A DNA stretch of 64,000 nucleotides from assembly GCA_017529925.1 (NCBI GenBank), contig JAFXMZ010000027.1:1-64000 (forward strand). The letters are read 5' to 3'. The notes under the pieces were generated by a model. The model was given only the letters and a program-made list of their open reading frames with translations. It did no database searches and was not told the origin of the DNA. Positions 44,163 through 52,567 of this stretch are shown piece by piece. The DNA is from Clostridiales bacterium. Its GTDB lineage: Bacteria > Bacillota > Clostridia > Saccharofermentanales > Saccharofermentanaceae. A program made the translations under genes and the position numbers. The first letter of the stretch is position 1; each line of letters starts with the position of its first letter.

Positions 44163-44570
44163 ATGATCAAGATCATCGCAGGTGAGAAGGGTACAGGAAA
44201 GACAGCGCGCTTGGTTGACGATATCAACACGGTAGCGGCACAGGACAACAACGTAGTATGTATCGAGAGAGGCAACAGACTCGACCAGCTCCTTAAGCCT
44301 AACGTAAGACTCGTCAACATGAAAGAATACCCCGTCTCCGGCTATGATCAGCTCCTCGCTTTTATATGTGGGATCTGCTCCAAGGATTATGACCTGACAC
44401 ATATCTACATCGACAGCATCTTCAAGGTTGCAGCTGATGACAGTTTCGACGGTCTCGAGGACTTTATCGGAAAGCTCGATTCCTTCCTTAGGGATTCCCC
44501 TATCACGGCAACGATCATCCTTAGCGGTAAGGTCGATGAACTCCCTGAGAAGGTAAAGGCATATTGCTGA
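44163..44570 (+). CDS. small P-loop NTPase of unknown function
   Basis: The 135-residue protein starts with IKIIAGEKGTGKTARLVDD, a Walker A motif at the very N-terminus, and has a Walker B-like LTHIYIDSIF near residue 80. AAAGGAG lies before the ATG at 44163; the frame is open further upstream but lacks a ribosome-binding site. The overall shape suggests a compact P-loop fold such as that of a nucleotide kinase-like or ATPase-fragment protein. I do not recognise the family. It is monocistronic and closed by a terminator at 44593-44643. Confidence 0.75.
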   Translation: MIKIIAGEKGTGKTARLVDDINTVAAQDNNVVCIERGNRLDQLLKPNVRLVNMKEYPVSGYDQLLAFICGICSKDYDLTHIYIDSIFKVAADDSFDGLEDFIGKLDSFLRDSPITATIILSGKVDELPEKVKAYC

Positions 44571-44592
44571 TCTTTAAGACTGAAGACTAACG

Positions 44593-44643
44593 GAAGCCGT
44601 CTCCACCGTAGGTATCTGCCTCCTGTGAAGACGGCTTCTTTTT
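44593..44643 (+). terminator. terminator of the P-loop gene
   Basis: GAAGCCGTCT (44593-44602) pairs with AGACGGCTTC (44629-44638), followed by T5 on the plus strand. Confidence 0.9.
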
Positions 44644-44741
44644 ATGCCTTTTTAATGCTTTTGTAAACTGACGGAAACACATCTATGACACCGATGGAAT
44701 AGTATATATCTATACATCTTATAAAACGGAGGGTCATCGTT

Positions 44742-45164
44742 ATGGGTTTCATGAAAGAATTTAAGGAATTCGCACTCAAGGGCAACGTAATGGATATGGC
44801 TATCGGTGTCATCATCGGCGGCGCTTTCGGTGCGATCGTAACATCACTTACAGACAACTTTATCAATCCTCTGATCAACAGCATCGGCGGTGCTGAGGTC
44901 GGCGGCGCGATCAAGCTCCCCTGGGTAAACTACGAGGGTCTCGATCCTGAGCAGACAGCAGCTCTTTCGCTCAACTACGGAGCATTCATCACAGCTATCA
45001 TCAACTTCATCATCCTGGCATTCATCCTGTTCCTCCTCATCAAGGGAATGAACAAGCTCATGACCATCGGCAAGAAGAAGGAAGAAGAGGCAGCTGCACC
45101 TGCAGAGCCTTCCGATGAGGTCAAGCTCCTTACTGAGATCAAGGATATCCTTGCAGCCAAGTAA
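44742..45164 (+). CDS. mscL: large-conductance mechanosensitive channel
   Basis: MscL opens under membrane tension to release solutes on osmotic downshock. The 140-residue protein has the N-terminal amphipathic helix MKEFKEFALKGNVMDMAIG, first helix with the gate region VIIGGAFGAIVTSL, second helix FITAIINFIILAFILFLLI, and a charged C-terminal helix KLLTEIKDIL. GGAGG precedes the ATG. It is monocistronic. Confidence 0.97.
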   Translation: MGFMKEFKEFALKGNVMDMAIGVIIGGAFGAIVTSLTDNFINPLINSIGGAEVGGAIKLPWVNYEGLDPEQTAALSLNYGAFITAIINFIILAFILFLLIKGMNKLMTIGKKKEEEAAAPAEPSDEVKLLTEIKDILAAK

Positions 45165-45196
45165 TAAGAGTCTTTTCCGAAGACAATTTGCATAAA

Positions 45197-45228
45197 AGAA
45201 GGCCGTCCGGTATTTCCGGGCGGTCTTA
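45197..45228. terminator. bidirectional terminator between mscL and the Fur-family gene
   Basis: GGCCGTCCGG, TATTT loop, then CCGGGCGGTC pair with two wobble positions. T-runs lie on the plus side; the minus side reads TTTATG. It sits between convergent genes. Confidence 0.75.
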
Positions 45229-45654
45229 CTTTTTCTTCTTATCGGATGACGGGGCGCATTTGGGACAGAGCCCTTCGGCCGTAAGCGAGATACTCTCCGT
45301 AACGGCCCCCGGTATCTCTTCAAAGAGCGAGTCCGGGCAGCTCTTTATGTCATATATCTTTCCGCATTCCCTGCAGAAAAAGTGTCCGTGGAATTCTGTA
45401 ACCGAGTCATAGTGACGTTCGCCGTCGGGAGATACGATCCTGACGAGGAGATTCTCGTCGGACAGCCTTTCGGTAACGTTATAGACCGAAGCCAGCGAAA
45501 GCGAAGGATTCTTGTCCTTCAATGCCGTATATATCTCATCACATGTCGGATGTATCCTGTTACGCAGAAGGAAGTCGTAGATAACGACGCGGGGAGTCGT
45601 AATACGAATGCCGGCTTCCCTTAACCTGTCCTGTGCGTCCCTTACGGTTTGCAT
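45226..45654 (-). CDS. Fur-family metalloregulator (PerR/Fur-like)
   Basis: About 142 residues from the ATG at 45654, which has GGAG nine bases upstream. The winged helix (HPTCDEIYTALKDKNPSLSLASVYNVTERL) and metal motif EFHGHFFCRECGKIYDI, with the structural zinc pairs CRECGK and CPKCA, are those of Fur/PerR/Zur proteins. The tail is Lys-rich. A Fur-box-like inverted repeat in its promoter suggests autoregulation. Whether it senses iron, zinc or peroxide cannot be decided by eye. Confidence 0.92.
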   Translation of the reverse strand: MQTVRDAQDRLREAGIRITTPRVVIYDFLLRNRIHPTCDEIYTALKDKNPSLSLASVYNVTERLSDENLLVRIVSPDGERHYDSVTEFHGHFFCRECGKIYDIKSCPDSLFEEIPGAVTESISLTAEGLCPKCAPSSDKKKK

Positions 45655-45668
45655 GCCATTTTTCTCCA

Positions 45669-45716
45669 TTATAATCAATTTATAACCATTCTAAAATAAT
45701 AAGAGGTATTTTTCAA
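45669..45716 (-). promoter_or_regulatory. promoter and Fur/PerR-type box
   Basis: Minus-strand -35 TTGAAA (45711-45716) and -10 TAGAAT (45688-45693) have a 17-base spacer. At 45669-45685, TTATAA-N5-TTATAA is an inverted repeat close to the PerR/Fur consensus TTATAATnATTATAA and spans the expected start site. Confidence 0.7.
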
Positions 45717-45773
45717 CATATAAATATATGACAGCGAAAAACAGTTCCCGTGAAAATGAGAAACAGACCTATA

Positions 45774-45803
45774 AAAAAGTGACGGCCTTTGCCGTCACTT
45801 TTT
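45774..45803. terminator. terminator overlapping the ArsR-like stop codon
   Basis: GTGACGGC, CTTT loop, GCCGTCAC with T-runs on both sides. The TGA of the minus-strand gene ending at 45795 lies inside the stem. Confidence 0.85.
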
Positions 45804-46346
45804 CTTTTTATCTTTTTTCTTATCTTTCTTTTTGTCTTTTTTCTTCTTGCCGTCTTTGTCCTTGTCTTTATCCTTTGAAGACTTGGAAGGCTTTATTGCC
45901 TTTGTATCCTTACCTGCTATTGCTTCCCTGGAAGGTTTAGCAGTCTCCTCGGGCTTTGCCTTGGCGGCAGGCTTTGCAGCAGGCTTCTTGGTTGCAGCTT
46001 CCTTTTTGACAGGAGCGCTTACCGTCTTTTTCACAGGTGCTGCTTCCGGAGATACAGATGAAGCAGGCTGAGCACCGAGACTGTCAATGATACTCCTTAT
46101 CTCGTCGATCTTCTTTCTGTTAACGGAATAACGGATACATCTTCCGTCCTTCCTGGCTTTGACAAGATCATTTTCGATGAGTATCGACATATGATGGGAC
46201 AGTGTGGGCTGCGTGATCGTAAGATCTGCAAGTATATCCACGCCGCGCAGTTCCCTGTCGGAAGAGAGCCTGTCGACTATGCGGAGCCTTACCGGTTCTG
46301 CGAGCGCGCCGAGTGCACCGATGACTGACTGAGATATCTTTTTCAT
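45795..46346 (-). CDS. ArsR-family regulator with a long lysine-rich tail
   Basis: Residues 1-90 form an ArsR-type winged helix (VDILADLTITQPTLSHHMSIL, then wing KDGRCIRYSV). I see no metal-binding Cys or His cluster. Residues of about 95-183 are disordered and rich in Lys/Ala/Pro/Glu, ending in repeats of KKDK. This resembles histone H1-like or nucleoid-protein tails. The tail could raise nonspecific DNA affinity or compact DNA. It follows the YhbD-like gene by nine bases, so both probably form one transcript. Confidence 0.85.
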   Translation of the reverse strand: MKKISQSVIGALGALAEPVRLRIVDRLSSDRELRGVDILADLTITQPTLSHHMSILIENDLVKARKDGRCIRYSVNRKKIDEIRSIIDSLGAQPASSVSPEAAPVKKTVSAPVKKEAATKKPAAKPAAKAKPEETAKPSREAIAGKDTKAIKPSKSSKDKDKDKDGKKKKDKKKDKKKDKKKK

Positions 46347-46355
46347 CGGTCCTCC

Positions 46356-46985
46356 TTATGCGATCAGCTGATCCTTGAGTGCTTCCTCAAATTCCGTAAG
46401 GTTAGCGCAGGCGATGACCTCTGTATTATCCTCAAGGAGGATATCCTCTTCGCCTCTTACGAGGACCGTCATCGGAACTCCGAGCTTACGGAGGAGAAGG
46501 AGCTGATAGTCCTTGCTGGCCTCGACTGAAAGATATTTGCACAGGAGTCTCAGGACCTGCTTTGCGTCCTCCAGATAGATTCCGGAAAGCTTCATGAGGT
46601 GATCTACTACGTACATTCCGAATACATCATTGAAATCGAGGAGCGTCTTGGTGGGATATACACTGCAGAATGCGGTGATCGACAGCTTGGATACGATACC
46701 GAGTTCCCTGAAATCCTTGAGCGGGATCTTGAAGCTCTTTACGTTAGCGGAAAAGAGTTCCTGCATCTGCTCGACAGACAGCTCATTCTTGAGTTCCTTG
46801 ATCCTTTCGATCCTTGTAAGGACCTTGGTCCTGGGGAAATATGTCGCCTGTCCTGTCTCAGTTGCCCTGTGGATAAACCAGCTCTCGGGAATGAGGTTCA
46901 TCCTCTTCCACCTGTAGAGCGTTCCGTAAGAGATCTGAGCTACTCTCAAAAGCTGCTTTTTGGAGATCAATTCTTCATCTGACAT
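46356..46985 (-). CDS. YhbD-like (DUF4004) regulator with MerR-type HTH
   Basis: About 209 residues from the ATG at 46985 (GAGG eight bases upstream). The N-terminus reads DEELISKKQLLRVAQISYGTLYRWKRMNLIPESWFIHR, a MerR-like helix-turn-helix followed by a wing (TYFPRTKVLTRIERI). This matches the DUF4004/YhbD family of Bacillota, whose role is unknown. The C-terminal half is predicted alpha/beta with no motif that I recognise. Probably co-transcribed with the ArsR-like gene. Confidence 0.8.
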   Translation of the reverse strand: MSDEELISKKQLLRVAQISYGTLYRWKRMNLIPESWFIHRATETGQATYFPRTKVLTRIERIKELKNELSVEQMQELFSANVKSFKIPLKDFRELGIVSKLSITAFCSVYPTKTLLDFNDVFGMYVVDHLMKLSGIYLEDAKQVLRLLCKYLSVEASKDYQLLLLRKLGVPMTVLVRGEEDILLEDNTEVIACANLTEFEEALKDQLIA

Positions 46986-47074
46986 ACGCATTACCTCACA
47001 ATAGATTTCTCTTAATTAGCATTTTAATATAACAATGTTACAAAGATGGGTCAGCGCTGTGTTAATCAGAGTAC

Positions 47075-47110
47075 AAAAAAGAGGTGCCGTCCCGTACGTG
47101 GGACAGCACC
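47075..47110 (-). terminator. terminator of the Ala-rich membrane protein gene
   Basis: GGTGC/GCACC and GTCCC/GGGAC arms (47083-47110) form an 11-bp stem with one mismatch, followed on the minus strand by CTCTTTTTTG. Confidence 0.85.
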
Positions 47111-47158
47111 CCGAAAAGCAGTCTTAACCAGTAGTTCTTACTTCATCAGGACATCAGA

Positions 47159-47884
47159 TCAGAGGTCGATGCCGATGCTTCCGAGAACCTCGATGAAGAA
47201 GTTCTTGAATGCCTCTACAACATCCATGAAAGAGTTACCGAATGCAAAGACGGCGATGAGTACAAATGCGAGAGCGCAGATGTAGAAGATGATCCTGTAA
47301 GCAAGGAAAGATCTCTCGAAGTTCTTAACATTCTTGTTCCTTGGCGTGAAGGACATGATGAGAATGAAGATCAGTCCGATAACGGGCAGGCACGAAAGGA
47401 GCGAAAACCAGAAATACTTGGAAACCGATACAGGTCTGTATTCCTTAGGGCAGGCATCGATCTTAGCCTTAGCTGCAGCCTTCTTCTCAAGCTTCTTCTG
47501 CTCTTTCTTCTGAGCCTTTGCAGCGGCAGCAGCCTCAGCTGCGGCCTTCTTCTCTTCAGCTTTTGCAGCGGCAGCGGCTTCTTCAGCGGCCTTCTTCTCA
47601 GCCTCCTGAGCAGCCTTCGCTTCAGCGGCAGCCTGTGCCTCTGCGGCCTTTGCAGCTTCCTCTGCAGCCTTAGCCTCTTCAGCAGCTTTTGCTTCAGCTG
47701 CCTTTGCTGCTTCCTCTGCAGCCTTTGCCTCAGCGGCAGCCTTCTCCTCTGCAGCCTTTGCTACTGCAGCAGCTTCTTCCTGTGCCTTCTCGGCAGCAGC
47801 GGCAGCCTCTTCTGCGGCAGCCTTGAGTTCATCGGCATTAGCCTGTGCAGCCTCAGCTACATCCTTGATATCTTCATTATCCAT
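47159..47884 (-). CDS. Ala/Glu/Lys-rich coiled-coil membrane protein
   Basis: Residues of about 10-140 are a near-continuous run of Ala, Glu and Lys in AAEEA-type repeats (a TolA-like helix). Residues 150-241 contain the conserved-looking KEYRPVSVSKYFWFSLL, then two or three membrane segments (LPVIGLIFILIM; RIIFYICALAFVLIAVF). The long helix probably spans tens of nanometres on the cytoplasmic side. The function is unknown. Such repeats are prone to length change, so the number of repeats may vary between strains. Confidence 0.8.
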   Translation of the reverse strand: MDNEDIKDVAEAAQANADELKAAAEEAAAAAEKAQEEAAAVAKAAEEKAAAEAKAAEEAAKAAEAKAAEEAKAAEEAAKAAEAQAAAEAKAAQEAEKKAAEEAAAAAKAEEKKAAAEAAAAAKAQKKEQKKLEKKAAAKAKIDACPKEYRPVSVSKYFWFSLLSCLPVIGLIFILIMSFTPRNKNVKNFERSFLAYRIIFYICALAFVLIAVFAFGNSFMDVVEAFKNFFIEVLGSIGIDL

Positions 47885-47987
47885 ATTGAGGACACCTCCC
47901 GTTCGTATTTTACGATAGTATTGTCATTATAACACATATTTGAGAAGTGTGTTATTTCTTTAAGAACGTAAACAAGGACTTCCCGGC

Positions 47988-48413
47988 TCACTTCAGGGGC
48001 GCTTCGCCATATCTTTCGAGCAGGAGATTGATGCCCGCAACAGACTCTCCGGAGTCTATCCCGAAGATAAGGATGCTGTCACGCCTGTTCTTGGGATAGA
48101 GGATACTGCACCCGGCCGTCTTCAGCGCCCGCTGTACATTCTCCAGATCGAGCCCCGTTCCGATCGAGAGCATTATCACCTTGTCCCTGCCGGGGTTCCT
48201 CCTTCCGTCGAGTATCTGATACAGGTATGTCCTGTCGATCCTGCTCCTCTTCTGAAGCTCGGGAGGCGTGATATTCTTCTCTTCCATCACATTTTTGATA
48301 TATGTCTTAAAATCTTCCGTATCACTGAGATCGTCATGAAGGAATGAATCAAGATCATTGATCTCTTCTGCCGATCTCAGCTTATTCATAAGTTCATCTG
48401 TATTTTTATCCAT
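47988..48413 (-). CDS. XRE-family helix-turn-helix protein
   Basis: The 141-residue protein has a helical acidic N-terminus (DKNTDELMNKLRSAEEINDL), then an XRE-like HTH (ITPPELQKRSRIDRTYLYQIL) and a C-terminal extension. Its start codon is only 31 bases from that of the divergent kinase gene, so it may control both. Pairs of this type of HTH protein and a Ser/Thr kinase recur in Clostridia. Its binding site would have to overlap the shared promoter region. Confidence 0.85.
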   Translation of the reverse strand: MDKNTDELMNKLRSAEEINDLDSFLHDDLSDTEDFKTYIKNVMEEKNITPPELQKRSRIDRTYLYQILDGRRNPGRDKVIMLSIGTGLDLENVQRALKTAGCSILYPKNRRDSILIFGIDSGESVAGINLLLERYGEAPLK

Positions 48414-48444
48414 TTACATACCCCACAGGTGTTAAAATAATCTC

Positions 48445-49476
48445 ATGAGCGATATGTCAAACTACCAGTCATTGTATCACATCGAAAAGGGCCACGAACT
48501 CGTCATGGACCTCATCTCACACGACGTGAGGATCAGAAAGACCCTCAGGCATTTTGACATTTCCGTCTATTCCTATCTCAAGGAACACCGCGATCCCAGG
48601 ATCCCTGCCGTGATCGACTATTCCGTCTCGGAAGGCCCTGAAGGTCCTCTCCTTACAGTTATCGAAGAATATGTCCAGGGAAGGACTTTCGACTCGGTCA
48701 TCGAAGATCCTTTATTAACCGATAAACAGAAAGCCGGTCTGTTCTGCGAGATCTGCCGTGGACTCGAATTCCTTCACGGCGCGACGCCTGCGATAATCCA
48801 TCGCGACATCAAAGGCTCCAACATCATGGTGACCGACGATGGTCACATCAAGATAATCGATTACGACTCTTCAAAGACCTATAAGCCGGGACACGACCGC
48901 GACACTGTTCTCATCGGAACAGAGGGCATGGCCGCTCCCGAACAGTACGGCTTCATGCAGTCTGATGCACGTACCGACATATATTCTCTCGGAGTCCTCA
49001 TGAAAAGCGCTTTCAGCGAGGACTCCCCCTACTATTGCATTGCATCCAAAGCCTCCTCTTTTGATCCGGACAAAAGATATCAAAGCGCTCTCGAACTCCG
49101 CGAAGCTATTTCTCAGATAAGACCCTCGACAGGAAAGAAACTCTTCCCTCCTCCGGGATTCAGGAGCGGCAACCCGATAAAGATGATGATCGCAATATTC
49201 TTCTATTCCCTCATTATCTTCCTCTCCCTGACAGCCAGGTCGAGCGGAGGGCACGTATATGAAGACATCGCCTACAAGGTCTCGATCTTCCTGTCATCCC
49301 TTATCGCGATCGACTTCTTTTTCGACTGGTCCGGAGGCACCTGCAGATTCCCGCTCATCAACAATGAGCATCTCTCCGTAAGGATCGCGGTCAGGGCACT
49401 TTACGCACTGATATTCTTCATCCTCGTCACAGTCTCTCTGATAATGATCTTCTCAGGCATCGCGAGCCTGCTGTGA
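48445..49476 (+). CDS. membrane Ser/Thr protein kinase, divergent N-lobe
   Basis: The 343-residue protein has a kinase C-lobe with the catalytic loop HRDIKGSN (119-126), the magnesium motif DYD (139-141) in place of DFG, GTEGMAAPE and the DIYSLGVLM helix. The N-lobe lacks a clear Gly-rich loop and the usual VAIK Lys is not obvious (possibly Lys32 in IRKTLRHFD). The C-terminus has three membrane segments (about 245-262, 275-292, 320-342) with short loops. It has no PASTA or other sensor. It diverges from the XRE gene by 31 bases. Confidence 0.88.
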   Translation: MSDMSNYQSLYHIEKGHELVMDLISHDVRIRKTLRHFDISVYSYLKEHRDPRIPAVIDYSVSEGPEGPLLTVIEEYVQGRTFDSVIEDPLLTDKQKAGLFCEICRGLEFLHGATPAIIHRDIKGSNIMVTDDGHIKIIDYDSSKTYKPGHDRDTVLIGTEGMAAPEQYGFMQSDARTDIYSLGVLMKSAFSEDSPYYCIASKASSFDPDKRYQSALELREAISQIRPSTGKKLFPPPGFRSGNPIKMMIAIFFYSLIIFLSLTARSSGGHVYEDIAYKVSIFLSSLIAIDFFFDWSGGTCRFPLINNEHLSVRIAVRALYALIFFILVTVSLIMIFSGIASLL

Positions 49477-49483
49477 CAGTCTG

Positions 49484-50296
49484 TCAGAACTGATAATAAG
49501 TAGGACGGCTTACGACTTTATAATCAGCGATGCTGTCGAGATTTACATTATCGTCGATGAAATAGGCTTCACTTTCAAAGCTCTGGGTCGATCCTGCCGT
49601 GAGGTCAGTAACGTAAGTTGCACTGATGCCCAGAACTTTTCCGTCTGCGTCGTAAAAGATGATATAGATCCTGGCGAGGTTCTCATCTGCTGAAGTGTCA
49701 TTAGTGATCCTTCCGGTCACCTTAGGTCTTCCGAAGCTCCCCTCGCGGATATCCGTGTCGGATATCTCATAATCATGATATATGTCATCGGCACCTGTCG
49801 CTTCTTCCAATGTGATATTGGGAACGAGCTTTATTCCGTTGTCGAAAGAAACAGATTCATCAATAAAACCCGTCATATTGTAGAAATATCCCTTCTCACC
49901 GGGAGCTATGACAAAAGGACATGTAGAAATAATATTATCGGACTGAAGAAGATGACCGTTGTCGTCTTCCAGATCAAAAACACAGTCCTTGAGAAAGATC
50001 CCGCACTCTCCTGTATTGGTGATCTCTACAATGCCGTAATACTCTACTTTTCCTATACTGTCAGTGTAGTAATTGAAGCTTGTATCGGATATCTCATATG
50101 ACATCTTTTTTGCTTCAGTCTGATCAGGTTCAGTCTGATCGCTTTCACCGGAGACTTCCTCTCCATTCTTGCGGACTTCGATCTTTTCCTTTTCCTGTTC
50201 TCTGGATGAATCCGATCCGCTTGCCATAGCCATCAAGGAAAATGATGCGATGACCAGTGCCGACAACATAGTAGCTGTGATCTTTCTCTTATTCAT
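49484..50296 (-). CDS. secreted protein with repeated beta domains
   Basis: About 270 residues from the ATG at 50296 (GGGAGG seven bases upstream). A signal peptide (MNKRKITATMLSALVIASFSL...AMAS) is followed by an acidic Glu/Gln linker and two related domains. Each has the pattern of a tyrosine-rich beta sandwich: YYGIVEITNTGECGIFLKD and VTGRITNDTSADENLARI. This resembles the FxLYD/DUF-type repeats of Gram-positive secreted proteins. The function is unknown. Its start overlaps the VanZ-like gene by eight bases. Confidence 0.75.
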   Translation of the reverse strand: MNKRKITATMLSALVIASFSLMAMASGSDSSREQEKEKIEVRKNGEEVSGESDQTEPDQTEAKKMSYEISDTSFNYYTDSIGKVEYYGIVEITNTGECGIFLKDCVFDLEDDNGHLLQSDNIISTCPFVIAPGEKGYFYNMTGFIDESVSFDNGIKLVPNITLEEATGADDIYHDYEISDTDIREGSFGRPKVTGRITNDTSADENLARIYIIFYDADGKVLGISATYVTDLTAGSTQSFESEAYFIDDNVNLDSIADYKVVSRPTYYQF

Positions 50297-50732
50297 CTTG
50301 TGCCCTCCCAAAATAGTGTTTTATTACCATCGCGCAAATGATGATCGCGATCGTTTCACATATAATGTCAACAGGATCAAATACACCAGGGAAAACCCCG
50401 ATCTCCTGAAGGATCTCCATAACTGCCGACAACAGAACGGAAAGAATGACTATGCCCTTTAATCGAAGGCCCTCCCATTTTCTGATGTCGGTTCCGAAGA
50501 CTAATGCCTGGACCAGGCACAGAGTTCCGGCAAGCGCATATCCCCACAGAAGATCACATGCATGATCATCGACAAACGAAGGATAACCGATCCGTATCGC
50601 AGAGAATCCCACCCGTTCCGCCATCGACCTGATAAATGTATCCCTCTGACATGTCAAATAGAATACGAGTCCCAGACAAAGCGGGACGAAAGCATTAACA
50701 GTCAGGAACAATTTCGATCGATTATCATCCAT
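50289..50732 (-). CDS. VanZ-like membrane protein
   Basis: The 147-residue protein has four membrane segments and the VanZ-type pattern SAVMEILQEIGVFPGVFDPVDI, with the conserved Glu-x-x-Gln and Asp-x-x-D motif. VanZ itself gives low-level teicoplanin resistance, but most VanZ-like proteins have no known resistance role. It precedes and overlaps the secreted protein gene, so they are one transcript. Confidence 0.8.
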   Translation of the reverse strand: MDDNRSKLFLTVNAFVPLCLGLVFYLTCQRDTFIRSMAERVGFSAIRIGYPSFVDDHACDLLWGYALAGTLCLVQALVFGTDIRKWEGLRLKGIVILSVLLSAVMEILQEIGVFPGVFDPVDIICETIAIIICAMVIKHYFGRAQDE

Positions 50733-50766
50733 TTACCGAGTTATATCATTTTTTGAGGCGTTCAAG

Positions 50767-50783
50767 GTATGCACATTGCATAC
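50767..50783. promoter_or_regulatory. perfect inverted repeat upstream of ppaC
   Basis: GTATGC-ACATT-GCATAC is a 6-5-6 perfect palindrome in the gap between the VanZ-like gene and ppaC. A TATAAT box lies at about 50817. It could be an operator for either gene; nothing shows which protein binds. Confidence 0.45.
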
Positions 50784-50865
50784 ATACAGGGGCGTATCCC
50801 TATGTAAAAAGCCGTAGTATAATACCCTCGAAAAGAAAAGAACTGACTAAGAGGGAGAACGTTCA

Positions 50866-52482
50866 ATGGGAAAGATCTATGTTGTCGGACACAGGAATCC
50901 GGACACTGACGCCGTAGTATCGGCAATGGCATATGCAGCACTCAGGAATGCTGCGGGAGACAGGGATTACGAGGCAGTACGTCTCGATCATGTAAGCGAC
51001 GAGACAAAGAGGATGCTCGAGAAATTCGGCTTCAAGGCACCTGCCAGGATAAGGGATGTCAGAACGCAGGTAATGGACATCGACTTTGATACACCTCCCG
51101 CCCTCGAACCGTCAGTAACTCTCGACCGTGCATGGAAAACGATGAACGAACAGAATACTACTTCGATACCGGTCGTCAATCCCGACGGAACTCTGTACGG
51201 CACGCTTTCGGCAGGAGATATCGCGAACTATAACATGAATACGATCACATCGACTGATGTTTCCGACCTTCCGCTTTTCAACATGCTCGGTGTTATCGAG
51301 GGAACGATAATCAAGGACGGCGGTAAGATGATAGATACCGTATCCGGTAATATTGTGATCGCTCTGCCTTCCGGAGAGTCATCACCCTGGGAAGGAAAAG
51401 ACAATATCGTCCTCTGCGGAGACCAGCCCGATATGATCAGGCGTGCTCTCAGCGAAAATGTCAACGTACTCATCCTCTGTTCGGTAACGGCCGACCAGTC
51501 GCTGCTCGATGAATTCCCGGACTGCAGCACATGCATAGTCTATACCCCTTTCGATGCGATAAGGGTATCAAAGCTCATCTATCAGGCTGCTCCGATCGGA
51601 AGGACGTGTTCCTGCGGAGACGTCGTCTGCTTCCATCTGACAGACTATATCGACGATGTCCGCGACAAGGTGTTGAAGAGCAGGTTCAGGAGCTATCCGG
51701 TACTCGACGGTGATGACAAGGTCGTTGGTACACTTTCTAGATATCACCTGCTGCGCCCCAGGAGGAAGAAGATAGTCCTCGTTGACCATAACGAATCCGC
51801 CCAGGCGGTCCCCGGTCTTGACCAGGCAGAGCTCCTCGAGATAATCGACCATCACAGGCTTGCGGACATCCAGACTGTCCAGCCCATACATGTGCGCAAC
51901 GAGCCCGTCGGAAGCACAACTACCATAGTTGCAGAGATGTATCAGGAGAGCGGTATAACCCCCTCGAAAAACATGGCAGGACTTATGGTTTCTGCTATCC
52001 TTTCCGACACTGTCATGTTCAAGTCGCCTACATGCACCAAGCGCGATATCGCAATGGCGGAAAGGCTCTGCCGTATAGCCGGAGTCACTATCGAGGAAGT
52101 CGGTGCGGGTCTCTATGATTCCTCCGCCTCCGATTCAAGGACTGCCGAGCAGCTGATAAAAACGGATTTCAAGGAATTCCATATCGCGGAGCAGACACTT
52201 GGCGTAAGCCAGATCATCTGTGTTGATTCGAAGAAGATGCTCGAGAGGAAAGAAGAGTTCCTCGAGACGATGGAGATGATGAAAAAGAAGAACGGATATG
52301 ACATGATCATACTTATGCTCACCGACGTCCTCGTAGAGGGAACGGAGCTCCTGTACATAGGAAACGATGAAACGATAAGCTTCGCCTTTTCCGTTGAGGC
52401 ACATGATAACGAAGTATTCCTCCCGGGAGTCATGTCCCGTAAGAAGCAGATAATCCCGATGCTGACAGCACTGTGGGGCTGA
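50866..52482 (+). CDS. ppaC: Mn-dependent inorganic pyrophosphatase with CBS/DRTGG insert (family II)
   Basis: The 538-residue family II pyrophosphatase hydrolyses PPi. DHH motifs are VVGHRNPDTDAVVSA, and DHHRLADIQ with VGSTTTIVAEMY. Between the N-terminal part and the DHH motif lie two CBS domains and a DRTGG domain (roughly residues 70-310) that bind adenine nucleotides and regulate activity. The C-terminal DHHA2 domain is present (MSRKKQIIPML). Such CBS-PPases are typical of Clostridia. It is preceded by AGAGGGAG. Confidence 0.95.
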   Translation: MGKIYVVGHRNPDTDAVVSAMAYAALRNAAGDRDYEAVRLDHVSDETKRMLEKFGFKAPARIRDVRTQVMDIDFDTPPALEPSVTLDRAWKTMNEQNTTSIPVVNPDGTLYGTLSAGDIANYNMNTITSTDVSDLPLFNMLGVIEGTIIKDGGKMIDTVSGNIVIALPSGESSPWEGKDNIVLCGDQPDMIRRALSENVNVLILCSVTADQSLLDEFPDCSTCIVYTPFDAIRVSKLIYQAAPIGRTCSCGDVVCFHLTDYIDDVRDKVLKSRFRSYPVLDGDDKVVGTLSRYHLLRPRRKKIVLVDHNESAQAVPGLDQAELLEIIDHHRLADIQTVQPIHVRNEPVGSTTTIVAEMYQESGITPSKNMAGLMVSAILSDTVMFKSPTCTKRDIAMAERLCRIAGVTIEEVGAGLYDSSASDSRTAEQLIKTDFKEFHIAEQTLGVSQIICVDSKKMLERKEEFLETMEMMKKKNGYDMIILMLTDVLVEGTELLYIGNDETISFAFSVEAHDNEVFLPGVMSRKKQIIPMLTALWG

Positions 52483-52495
52483 CGATATACAGGGA

Positions 52496-52561
52496 TCAAG
52501 ACAATCTGAATTCACCTGTAAGCTTGTTGCCGCAGAAAGGACAGAAATTCAGCCTGCCCAT
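52496..52561 (-). CDS. tiny zinc-ribbon ORF (21 residues)
   Basis: An ATG at 52561 opens a 21-residue frame MGRLNFCPFCGNKLTGEFRLS. It has a single CPFCG zinc-knuckle, so it is half of a zinc ribbon. It starts seven bases after the stop of the upstream lipoprotein gene with a weak AAGAG site. It could be a real micro-protein or the remnant of a larger ribbon gene lost here. Confidence 0.3.
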   Translation of the reverse strand: MGRLNFCPFCGNKLTGEFRLS

Positions 52562-52567
52562 ATACTC

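Noticed and set aside
50289..50732. Antibiotic-resistance gene vanZ
   Set aside because: VanZ-like proteins are common outside van clusters and no other van gene is near; called only VanZ-like.
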